Positions 1-7,023 of a stretch of DNA of 28,708 nucleotides are shown one piece after another. Source of the stretch: CAZVRZ01 sp964629965 (GTDB lineage Bacteria; Chloroflexota; Anaerolineae; Anaerolineales; UBA4823); assembly GCA_964629965.1 (NCBI GenBank), contig CAZVRZ010000068.1, forward strand, positions 1 to 28,708, written 5' to 3'. Positions within the stretch are counted from its first letter, which is position 1. Each line of letters begins with the position of its first letter. Made by a program: the position numbers and the translations under genes. The notes under the pieces are model-generated. The model worked only from the letters and a program-made list of their open reading frames with translations, was not told the origin of the DNA and searched no databases.

Positions 1-536
1 TCGGCCGTGCAGGCATCCAATGTGTCTTGAACCACCGACTGTTCAGCGCAGCCCGTTCGTCCAAACGCTCACTGCAACCCGGTGTCCGCTTTCAGCCGCT
101 TATTGACTTCTACCATGCCCTGAGCCCCAGACAAAAGAGTGATAAAGGCATCCAGCAGCTTTTCCGATGGGCTGTATTTGACCATCTTCTGTGCAATCTT
201 CACCTTTTGTTCAACCGGCTCAAACACTTTCAGTTTCTTGACCTTTCTGCCAATTGCCGCCAAAGCAGCGTGGCTAGAAAAATGGGCTTTGATACTTTCG
301 CTGATAATGATAGACTTGTTCATCCCCAGTGCGATCTGCTCGATGTTCTTGCGCGCAGCATCCCCCAGCAAGCCCCGCAGGTAGGCCTGGCTCCACCCCA
401 TCTGTTCCATACGTTGAAAGGCTGGCGCAAACAACTCTGTATACTCCGTCATCTCAGCCATAAACTGCTCAACATCTTGCTCCGTCAAATTGCATGCTGG
501 CGCCGGGTAAGTTTCGGTTACAATTCCTATTGGCAT
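1..536 (-). pseudogene. chimeric, nonsense-interrupted transposase remnant (partial at left edge)
   Basis: The reading frame starts at ATG 534-536 and runs leftward to a TGA at 69-71, but the same frame continues past that stop to the window edge, reading AFGRTGCAEQSVVQDTLDAC. Related transposases typically have an arginine between LQ and AFGR, so TGA most simply replaces a CGA codon. The first ~70 residues contain YLRGLLGDAARKNIEQIAL, characteristic of the N-terminal part of IS701/DDE_5-type transposases. The rest, from MNKSIII (ATG 321-323), looks like the N-terminus of a different DDE transposase (EKLLDAFITLLSGAQGMVEV, then the LQ-AFGR region). So two transposase fragments seem joined in frame, with the second entering at what looks like its own start codon. 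No terminal inverted repeats could be identified because the right-hand end is unclear and the left lies outside the window. Transposase identity is fairly sure; the chimera is inference. Confidence 0.7.
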
Positions 537-747
537 GGTTTTCTTCGTCTCCTTCCCACTTGGCCGTGGTCGGAGAAAGATACCATGCCTTTCTATTTCA
601 GGCTACCCTGCCTGTCCATTGTCAACCTTGTGCTGTAATACTAATTATCTCATCAAATCCCTGCTTGTGTTCAACTCGTTCATTCGAATTCCAACCAATT
701 ACTAATTTCCCCTTGCCTTACGGCGCATCCGCCTCTATAATCTCAGC
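537..747. other. intergenic region between the divergent transposase remnant and the zinc-ribbon gene
   Basis: About 210 bases with no convincing gene. It contains a purine-rich GGAAGGAG stretch (minus strand) upstream of the transposase start and, at its right end, the promoter of the zinc-ribbon gene. I see no clear insertion-sequence end. Confidence 0.5.
713..741 (+). promoter_or_regulatory. sigma70-type promoter giving a probably leaderless mRNA
   Basis: TTGCCT at 713-718 and a perfect TATAAT at 736-741 are separated by 17 bases. Transcription would start about 6-7 bases after the -10 box, which coincides with the ATG at 748-750. There is no Shine-Dalgarno sequence between the -10 box and the ATG. 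The zinc-ribbon gene is therefore probably translated from a leaderless transcript. Confidence 0.7.
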
Positions 748-1449
748 ATGAGCCAGTCATCAAAATTTCACCGCCTCCAACAAATAGACAGCCAGCTCGA
801 CCAGGTTCGCCAGCGCCTTCAAGAAATCCATACTATTCTCAACGATAATGCAGCTAGCGAACACTCTCAGGCTGAAGTAGATTCTGCCGACCGGGCGTTG
901 CAGAACGCTCAAAAGGAACAGCGCCTGGCAGAAAACCAGGTACAAGATCAAAAAATCAAGATCGGACAAAACGAATCAACCCTATATGGCGGTAAAGTAC
1001 GCAATCCAAAAGAACTGCAGGATTTGCAAAACGAGGCAACCTCGCTCAAGAAATATCTGGTTGTGCTGGAAGATAAACTATTAGATACGATGTTAATTAC
1101 AGAAGAGGCTGAAGCAGTAGCGGAACAGGTCCAAAAGGCATTCGCCCAGCTTCAAGGTACATTGGTCGAAAAACATGCTCACCTGCGCGCTGAACAGACA
1201 GCCCTGCAGCAAAATTTTGATCGCCTGATGGTGGAACACCAGGTCGCTGAAAGCGCAGTCACGGGAACAGACCTGGAATTGTACAACAGGTTGCGCCGTA
1301 CTCGCAGCGGGATTGCAGTTGCTAAGATCGTAGATAAAACATGCTCGGCCTGTGGTTCTGGATTGCCACCCGCTCTGATTCAGACAGCCGCCTCGTCAGC
1401 TCAACTGGCTCATTGTGGTACCTGTGGACGTATCTTATACGCTGGTTAG
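748..1449 (+). CDS. coiled-coil protein with C-terminal C4 zinc ribbon (zf-RING_7 family)
   Basis: A 233-residue protein. Residues ~5-175 are rich in Gln, Glu, Ala and Leu heptads and should form a long antiparallel coiled coil. The segment LYGGKVRNPKELQDLQNE (residues ~79-96) is a conserved element of this family. The C-terminus carries a zinc ribbon with CxxC at 199/202 and CxxC at 223/226. Members (PF02591 type) are widespread bacterial proteins of about 230-250 residues. Some have been linked to translation or nucleic-acid binding, but the role here is not determinable. The ATG at 748 lies 6 bases after a perfect -10 box and has no ribosome binding site, so a leaderless start is likely. 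The following NACHT-like gene begins 18 bases downstream and is probably co-transcribed. Confidence 0.85.
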   Translation: MSQSSKFHRLQQIDSQLDQVRQRLQEIHTILNDNAASEHSQAEVDSADRALQNAQKEQRLAENQVQDQKIKIGQNESTLYGGKVRNPKELQDLQNEATSLKKYLVVLEDKLLDTMLITEEAEAVAEQVQKAFAQLQGTLVEKHAHLRAEQTALQQNFDRLMVEHQVAESAVTGTDLELYNRLRRTRSGIAVAKIVDKTCSACGSGLPPALIQTAASSAQLAHCGTCGRILYAG

Positions 1450-1467
1450 AGATTAAGAAGGCAGCCT

Positions 1468-4074
1468 ATGGATTTTTTGAGATATAACATAGATAGGTAC
1501 TCCTTTTGGATAGGCTTTGCAGCAGGCATACTTTTTACTCTATTTATCGTTCAACTGCGTCTATTAATTCCCAGGCTGGTTCGCAGCATTTCTTCTCAAA
1601 TCGACTCTGTCCGAAAGAGCCTGACAACGGAATCGGAAAATCGCCTGCGGAATGACGTGCTCAACCTGGCTCAGCGTAAACATCTGACTTCCATGATGTT
1701 CTCCCTGGATGAAATACTGATCGAGCCAAGACTATTGAGCCCTCCGGTATTGGATGATGAAGATCCTTCTGTTCTGCGTGATGCAATCCAATTCCAAACG
1801 ATCCCCTATATGCCCGACTGGCCTGAAATGGGCTCGTATTATAACTCACCAAAATTAACGCTGCCGCAGGCTATGCAAGGCGGTGCCAATTTAATGATCA
1901 TAGCTCAACCTGGAATGGGAAAGACAGTGGCCTTGGCTCACCTGGCCTCCCTCGTTGCTCGCCAGGATGAGTCAGCCAGTGATCTAAGAAAAATGATACC
2001 TTGCCTGGTGCATGCTGCCGATCTTTTAGGCAAGCTGGATGAAAGAGATCCTGCCGGCTTGTTGATTAGCGCTGTGTCTGCCTATGCATCAAAGATCATC
2101 ATGCCGCGCTTACCCGGCATGATCCGAAGAGGCCTGGAAGATGGCAGCATATTACTGCTCATCGATGGCGCAGATGAATTTAGCCCTGATCTGTTACAAA
2201 CCTTTAAAAAATATCTTTCCCTGTTGTTAACCCATTACGCCGGCTTGCGCGTGGTAATTGCTGCCTCGCCGGAAAATTATGGTGGTTTACATCAATTGGG
2301 TTTGCTGCCTATGGCGTTGGCTTCCTGGAGCCGCCAGGACCAGGTCGATTTTGTGAACCAATGGAGTGAAAACTGGACGCACTACATCGAACCAGAAGAA
2401 CTAGCCAGTTCCACTTTCACCGATCCTTTGCTGTTGACCCACTGGTTATCAGCACATAATCCAGGCGGCTCTCCGCTGGAATTGACTCTTAAGGCTTGGG
2501 CGGCCTTCGCAGGAGATATTACTAGCCCTGATCTTGCAAGCCTGTTAGATGCATATTTTTTGCGGATGACTACCAACATTCCCAATGCTCGCCTGGCACT
2601 GGAACGATTGGCATCCCAAATCATTATCAATCAAAAACCAGTCTTCTCTCAGCACGAAGCAGCCGGGCTGGTATCCAAATTCGCTAAGTCGATCCAGTAC
2701 ACCCAGGCTATCGATTCTCAGAACGCAGATCCTGGCAAACCCGAAGAAACTACAGAAACCTTTGAAAGTGATGAACATCAGCCTGGTGAAGAGGTGCTGG
2801 CAGAGCAGCCTGCTGCTGAGAAAAAACCCAAAGATAAAAAGAAAGGTCCCAAGAGACTTTCCCAGACTGGGTATATCCTCGATGATTTGACCAGCGCCGG
2901 TTTATTATTATCACATCCCAATTCCCAATTGACCTTGAACAATCCACTTTTTACCAGCTACCTTGCTGGAAACGCTTTGGCGCAAACCGAGAATTTTTCG
3001 GAATTGGTTGGCCAGCCCACCTGGAGCGGAAAATGGCTGACGATAGGTTTTGCTGGCTCTCTTCGCGATATCTCCGAGATTGTAACCAGCATGATCAATC
3101 AATCCGCCAGCACTCCCTTGCAGATAGAACTACTGGCTGCAGGCCGCTGGCTGCAGAATAGCGCTAAGACTGCTCCTTGGCGTTCCACCATCATGCGCTC
3201 TCTGGCAGCATTGTTGCAAAAAGAAAGTCGTAACTTGCCGCTGTGTTTTCGTATTGTTACCGCCCTGGCGCTTTCCGGCGAAACGGGTATCGGACCATTG
3301 TTCCGTCAATTGTTGAAATCTAATCAAGATATTCTGCGACAGGTGGCCGCATTAGGTGCAGGGCTAATTGGAGATGTTAAAGCCGTCAATGATCTGTATG
3401 CCTTGACGGATGATCCAACGTTGACTGTCGGCCGTGCAGCCTGCCTGTCCCTGGTATCGATTGGGAATAAGAGCGCTGTTGATGGTGTAATTACCACCCT
3501 GCTGAATGGCACTGAGGAGCTACGCCGAGCGGCAGCCGAGGCTTTGACAAATCACCCGGCCGAAGGATACCCAATCCTGAAAGAGGCTATTACAATGGAC
3601 GACCTGCTGGTACGCCGGGCAGTGATCTTCGGTTTAATGAGGGTTAATGAGCCGTGGGTTATCCCCCTCTTTGAAAAAGTTGCCGTGGAAGATGGTCAAT
3701 GGGTGGTACGCAACGCAGCTACAGAAGCGCTGGATGAATTACGCGGTTCCAACCCATACATCCCACAGCCCGCTCATCCTTTAGTCGATACACCTTGGGT
3801 GATCAAATTTGCCGGTAAGCAGGGCGTTGGCGTCAAAGATGAAAAACAGGGGACAGAACTGGTGATCAACGCTATCGAACGCGGCGATAATAAGGAGCGG
3901 ATGCAAGCTCTATTCCACCTGAGAGGCCAGGGTGATGAAATAGCAGTAGCCAAAATCTATCATGCCTATTTTGGATCCACTCCCGAGGTGCGCGATGCTT
4001 GTTACCTGGCATTGTGGCACATTGCGGCTTCTGGTGTTAATCTGCCAGCTACAGCGCAATACGGGTTAGGCTAG
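1468..4074 (+). CDS. membrane-anchored NACHT-like STAND NTPase with HEAT repeats
   Basis: An 868-residue protein. Residues ~12-36 form a single hydrophobic anchor, followed by a basic segment that should stay cytoplasmic. A P-loop, AQPGMGKT, is at 146-153. A NACHT-style Walker B, ILLLIDGADE, is at ~228-237. After a helical region there is a low-complexity acidic then lysine-rich linker (about 425-465). The C-terminal ~300 residues contain HEAT-like helical pairs, for example LRQVAALGAGLIGD and LRRAAAEALTNHP. The architecture (anchor, NTPase, helical repeats as sensor or scaffold) is that of signal-transduction NTPases of the STAND class. Some of these act in phage defence, but no effector domain is visible, so no function is assigned. 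ATG 1468 follows a weak AAGAAGG ribosome site. The gene ends one base before the convergent toroid gene. Confidence 0.75.
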   Translation: MDFLRYNIDRYSFWIGFAAGILFTLFIVQLRLLIPRLVRSISSQIDSVRKSLTTESENRLRNDVLNLAQRKHLTSMMFSLDEILIEPRLLSPPVLDDEDPSVLRDAIQFQTIPYMPDWPEMGSYYNSPKLTLPQAMQGGANLMIIAQPGMGKTVALAHLASLVARQDESASDLRKMIPCLVHAADLLGKLDERDPAGLLISAVSAYASKIIMPRLPGMIRRGLEDGSILLLIDGADEFSPDLLQTFKKYLSLLLTHYAGLRVVIAASPENYGGLHQLGLLPMALASWSRQDQVDFVNQWSENWTHYIEPEELASSTFTDPLLLTHWLSAHNPGGSPLELTLKAWAAFAGDITSPDLASLLDAYFLRMTTNIPNARLALERLASQIIINQKPVFSQHEAAGLVSKFAKSIQYTQAIDSQNADPGKPEETTETFESDEHQPGEEVLAEQPAAEKKPKDKKKGPKRLSQTGYILDDLTSAGLLLSHPNSQLTLNNPLFTSYLAGNALAQTENFSELVGQPTWSGKWLTIGFAGSLRDISEIVTSMINQSASTPLQIELLAAGRWLQNSAKTAPWRSTIMRSLAALLQKESRNLPLCFRIVTALALSGETGIGPLFRQLLKSNQDILRQVAALGAGLIGDVKAVNDLYALTDDPTLTVGRAACLSLVSIGNKSAVDGVITTLLNGTEELRRAAAEALTNHPAEGYPILKEAITMDDLLVRRAVIFGLMRVNEPWVIPLFEKVAVEDGQWVVRNAATEALDELRGSNPYIPQPAHPLVDTPWVIKFAGKQGVGVKDEKQGTELVINAIERGDNKERMQALFHLRGQGDEIAVAKIYHAYFGSTPEVRDACYLALWHIAASGVNLPATAQYGLG

Positions 4075-4075
4075 T

Positions 4076-5050
4076 TTACCGCCCAACATTCTTTAATCGT
4101 TTGAGAATCCGCAAAACCAGGAAAGTTAACCAGGGAGACGGTTTCTTTTTGTCTGCGAACGACCAGCCTTTCCAGAATTGATACATGGAACCTGCAGTGT
4201 ATCTTCCATCTCCATCTGCTTGCGATGTGAGTGCCGCAAGCATTTCCTGAAAACAATGTTCAGATTGAAGCGAAGGGAAAAGGCTGAGAACATCCATCAC
4301 ATGCAAAATGTCATACCATACAAAAGGATACTTTAGTTTGCGGAAATCTGTACCCACCCCAAACAAATAATATTTCACGTCTTTCTGCCGCTCCCAATGC
4401 CGCATTAACATTTCTACGGCAGAATGGACAGCAATTGAATCTCGATATGCCGGCAATAATGCCAGAGCTTTGAGAGCATACACATTCGCTATCGGGCAAG
4501 GATCGGTGCGTCTACCAGGCCCTCTAAAGCGCCCCAATTCAGGTGCAGCAGAACAGCGAAAACCACCCTCGCCAGCTAATTCTGCCAGATGCATCACTGC
4601 CCGTTGGATACACTCATCACCTTCCAAACCCATAGCAATTATTACATAAAGAACTGTAGGTGCATCGCAAGCTATCCAAGCCCATTGATCTTCGCCAGTT
4701 CCACCATAAGCCGGGGCAATATGAAGCAAGCTCTGGAAAGCGCCATCGCCAGATTGATGAGCCAAAACGGTTTCGAGGATTGGCGGTATCCCAGGATCTT
4801 TGGCACTCAAACCAAAGTCTGCCAATGTGCTCAGCGCATATAATGCATGGCTTGCGTCATTGTGCCGTTTTAGGGGATTGATGCCCCAGGTAGCAGCGGT
4901 TTTAACTAATGCTTGTACTTGGGGATGAGCCAGCATCTCAGCACGAGCCACCAACACCTGTGCTTCATCCGGCGATCTATCAAGCAGATCGATCAATGTT
5001 CGGTAACGCGTCCAGGGTTCGCTTTCCAGCAGCCATTCAATCTGATCCAT
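4076..5050 (-). CDS. alpha/alpha-toroid protein (prenyltransferase/squalene-cyclase-like repeats), function unknown
   Basis: A 324-residue protein from ATG 5048-5050. This start is preferred because GGAGG lies 5-9 bases upstream (5056-5060 on the plus strand) and the upstream gene stops at 5052. A longer frame up to 5227 would overlap that gene by 175 bases. The sequence has repeated helical hairpins with short aromatic/glycine turns (GDGAFQSLLHIAPAYGGTG, GEGGFRCS, DGRYTAG) typical of the six-hairpin toroid shared by squalene cyclases, protein prenyltransferase beta subunits and related proteins. I see no DxDD cyclase acid motif, so cyclase chemistry is not supported. It is the last gene of a three-gene operon with a BtrH-like protein and a HEAT protein and may recognise a substrate or peptide made or modified by the former. 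That is inference. Confidence 0.7.
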   Translation of the reverse strand: MDQIEWLLESEPWTRYRTLIDLLDRSPDEAQVLVARAEMLAHPQVQALVKTAATWGINPLKRHNDASHALYALSTLADFGLSAKDPGIPPILETVLAHQSGDGAFQSLLHIAPAYGGTGEDQWAWIACDAPTVLYVIIAMGLEGDECIQRAVMHLAELAGEGGFRCSAAPELGRFRGPGRRTDPCPIANVYALKALALLPAYRDSIAVHSAVEMLMRHWERQKDVKYYLFGVGTDFRKLKYPFVWYDILHVMDVLSLFPSLQSEHCFQEMLAALTSQADGDGRYTAGSMYQFWKGWSFADKKKPSPWLTFLVLRILKRLKNVGR

Positions 5051-5051
5051 A

Positions 5052-6101
5052 TCAGCCTCCCGGTACTGATGCAATAATATCATGTAAAGAACACCAGGCC
5101 AACTCTTCCTGGTCAGCAATGAGGGGCAGCAGATGGCAGATTTTCTCCAACATATCACCTGGATTGCTAGCATGATAGGCCTGTTCGAACAGCCCAGCCG
5201 CTTCTTGCCAACCATCACCTGCCGCATACATGTGTTGCGCTACATCCTTCAGATCTGGCTGGTTCACCAGATCAGCAGCCTCCAACAAGAAACGAGCGTA
5301 CATATAGCGGAATAAGCCGCCTCCCGTGCCACCACGGGCATCGATCATGATGGCGGTGTTGATGCAAGTATCGCACAGCTCTTTTGCTGCCAGAATCCGA
5401 GGCCACTCGCGTATGCGCTGCGCGGCTTTACGGATTCCCTTGATCCCCAGGTTGGTGATTGGCGGCGTGAGCATGCTGCGGGTGCATTGCGCCATTGCCT
5501 GGAATATCTCAGTTGGTTCAGCTTGACGAGGGCGTTTGCTAAACTCAAATTCATACCAGGTGTTCTGTGGCGGGAAAGGCTGGTAAGTCGATGAACGCGC
5601 CTGCTTCAAGGCTTCCAGCGACACCGGGTGCAGCGCTTCGTCCCGGTCAGCCAGCAGCACACTGCCGCTCTCAGGATCGCATCCGCAAACGACTACGGCA
5701 TGGTAACCGAAGTGGTACTGCTCACCACCAAAATCAAAATACGGTAGGAAACCCATATCCAGCAGAATCATCACCGGCTGTCCAGCCAACAAGTGTTCCA
5801 ACATAAGCTTCTCTGCCCGATCTGCACTGCCGCTGCGCTTGATCTCCACTCTCACACCCGTGCAGCGCCCTACTGCTCTTTCCAAGCCTTCCTCGCCAGG
5901 CCGTCCGGCATTGGCGCGCCCACCCAGAAAAGGCTGCATACCTTTCATGTGCCAATAAATAAAGCCTATTCCTGAACCTAATCCGAGAAGCATCTCTTCG
6001 CTGATCGGATAACCATTAAAGTGATAGATGTGCCTCAATGAACCGGTGACACAATGATGGGTAGTGAAATGTTCAAAACCTTGCAATGGTATTAAAGACA
6101 T
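5052..6101 (-). CDS. BtrH-like protein (BtrH_N plus DUF4872-type), papain/C39-fold acyltransferase or peptidase
   Basis: A 349-residue protein. The N-terminal part matches the BtrH family pattern: HHCVTGSLRHI with the candidate nucleophile Cys17, then the GLGSGIGFIYW block (residues ~40-50), a candidate catalytic His134 in GYHAVVV, and Asp152/154 in LLADRDE. These positions fit a cysteine-protease-like triad. The C-terminal ~170 residues are helical and correspond to the domain usually attached to this family. In butirosin biosynthesis BtrH transfers an aminoacyl group from a carrier protein to an aminoglycoside. No carrier protein or sugar enzymes are present here, so that substrate is not implied. 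The gene sits 3 bases after the HEAT gene and 1 base before the toroid gene, so the three are almost certainly one transcript. Confidence 0.8.
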   Translation of the reverse strand: MSLIPLQGFEHFTTHHCVTGSLRHIYHFNGYPISEEMLLGLGSGIGFIYWHMKGMQPFLGGRANAGRPGEEGLERAVGRCTGVRVEIKRSGSADRAEKLMLEHLLAGQPVMILLDMGFLPYFDFGGEQYHFGYHAVVVCGCDPESGSVLLADRDEALHPVSLEALKQARSSTYQPFPPQNTWYEFEFSKRPRQAEPTEIFQAMAQCTRSMLTPPITNLGIKGIRKAAQRIREWPRILAAKELCDTCINTAIMIDARGGTGGGLFRYMYARFLLEAADLVNQPDLKDVAQHMYAAGDGWQEAAGLFEQAYHASNPGDMLEKICHLLPLIADQEELAWCSLHDIIASVPGG

Positions 6102-6104
6102 AGA

Positions 6105-6743
6105 TCACTCCTGTTCTGTTTCCTGAGCCTGCCGGAGCACTCGCCTCAACCGGGTAAGCTGCCCGGCAGTCATTAGATCTATACGCTGCTCTACTGCCCG
6201 GATGAAATCCTGGCAATTTTCGTGATTTACAGCAATAACGATCTTCTCTGCTCTCTGCGGGAGATCTTTGGGGCGGCAGACCATTAGTTGTTCCAATAGA
6301 TAAGGAAAAATAGCTCGTCTTCGTTCGGCGCTGCTCGCCGCCAGATGAGCCATGACCAATGTTCCAGCATCTATCGTGATCACTGAACCCTTCTCGATCG
6401 CTTTCTGGATCTCTATTCGCTGGGTATCAATAACATCTGCTGCCAGCATGGCAATGGTCGAGAGAGCGATCATTCCTCCCCACACCAATCGGTTGTTCCG
6501 ACTGCGAAGCAATTTTACAAAGCTATTGGCATAAGGGGCGATTAACTCCGGGTGAATATAACCGATCTCGTAGAGCACTTTGATGCAATCGGATTGGATA
6601 TGAGAGTCTTTATTCCATAAATTATCGGCAATCTCACGGATACCCACACTATCACGAGTATCTGCCAAATGGAGAGCTAATTCCTTATTGGGAGCATCAT
6701 CGCGACGATTCTGGGAATAAGCAATTTGATTCAACGCAGACAT
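6105..6743 (-). CDS. HEAT-like helical repeat protein, hypothetical
   Basis: A 212-residue, all-helical soluble protein without Cys-rich or membrane segments. Repeats such as DSHIQSDCIKVLYEIGYIHPELIAPY and NRLVWGGMIALSTIA resemble HEAT/ARM units used for protein-protein binding. The start ATG (6741-6743) has a GAGG ribosome site about 8 bases upstream on the minus strand. It is the first gene of the operon with the BtrH-like and toroid genes, so it likely supplies a scaffold or regulatory partner. No specific function is recognisable. Confidence 0.7.
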   Translation of the reverse strand: MSALNQIAYSQNRRDDAPNKELALHLADTRDSVGIREIADNLWNKDSHIQSDCIKVLYEIGYIHPELIAPYANSFVKLLRSRNNRLVWGGMIALSTIAMLAADVIDTQRIEIQKAIEKGSVITIDAGTLVMAHLAASSAERRRAIFPYLLEQLMVCRPKDLPQRAEKIVIAVNHENCQDFIRAVEQRIDLMTAGQLTRLRRVLRQAQETEQE

Positions 6744-6840
6744 GGAATACCTCTATAGTTTCTCCATGCACAAACCAAACACCACGTTAGTTTCGAGAAA
6801 TGCACATACTGACAGTTCTCTTCATAAAGATTACAGCCCA

Positions 6841-6863
6841 TTTATGTCGATATGTGACATAAA
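6841..6863. promoter_or_regulatory. candidate operator: perfect 8-bp inverted repeat with 7-bp spacer
   Basis: TTTATGTC (6841-6848) and GACATAAA (6856-6863) are exact reverse complements around GATATGT. The site lies 55 bases upstream of the -35 box of the formate dehydrogenase promoter and 98 bases from the divergent operon start. This fits a dimeric transcription factor site serving one or both operons. The regulator is unknown. The arms do not match FNR, CRP or Rex consensus well. Confidence 0.5.
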
Positions 6864-6918
6864 ATTCATTTTCGAACACCTACTCGATTCATAGAAAAAA
6901 ACACTAATTTGTGAAGAA

Positions 6919-6947
6919 TTGGACAATCTCCAATCCTTTAGTATAAT
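6919..6947 (+). promoter_or_regulatory. sigma70-type promoter of the NAD(P)-linked formate dehydrogenase operon
   Basis: TTGGAC (6919-6924), a 17-base spacer and a perfect TATAAT (6942-6947). Transcription would begin near 6954, giving a leader of about 70 bases before ATG 7024. Confidence 0.7.
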
Positions 6948-7023
6948 ATGCCCTTACTAGCATATCATAATTCAGATGGTAAACTTTAACGCGGTGAAAG
7001 GGCGTAATATCCAAGGTGAGATT

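Larger units (their letters stand above)
6744..7023. other. divergent intergenic region between the BtrH operon and the formate dehydrogenase operon
   Basis: AT-rich region of about 280 bases. It contains an inverted repeat (6841-6863) and a good plus-strand promoter (6919-6947). No gene is supported. A minor in-frame ATG at 6976 lies in the leader of the diaphorase gene. Confidence 0.6.

Noticed and set aside
27..638. plus-strand open frame of 203 codons
   Set aside because: It lies opposite the transposase remnant, whose minus-strand translation has recognisable transposase motifs; the plus translation resembles nothing and lacks a ribosome site.
5051..5227. 59-residue N-terminal extension of the toroid protein
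   Set aside because: It would overlap the BtrH-like gene by over 170 bases; ATG 5048-5050 has a GGAGG ribosome site and begins where the family-like sequence starts.
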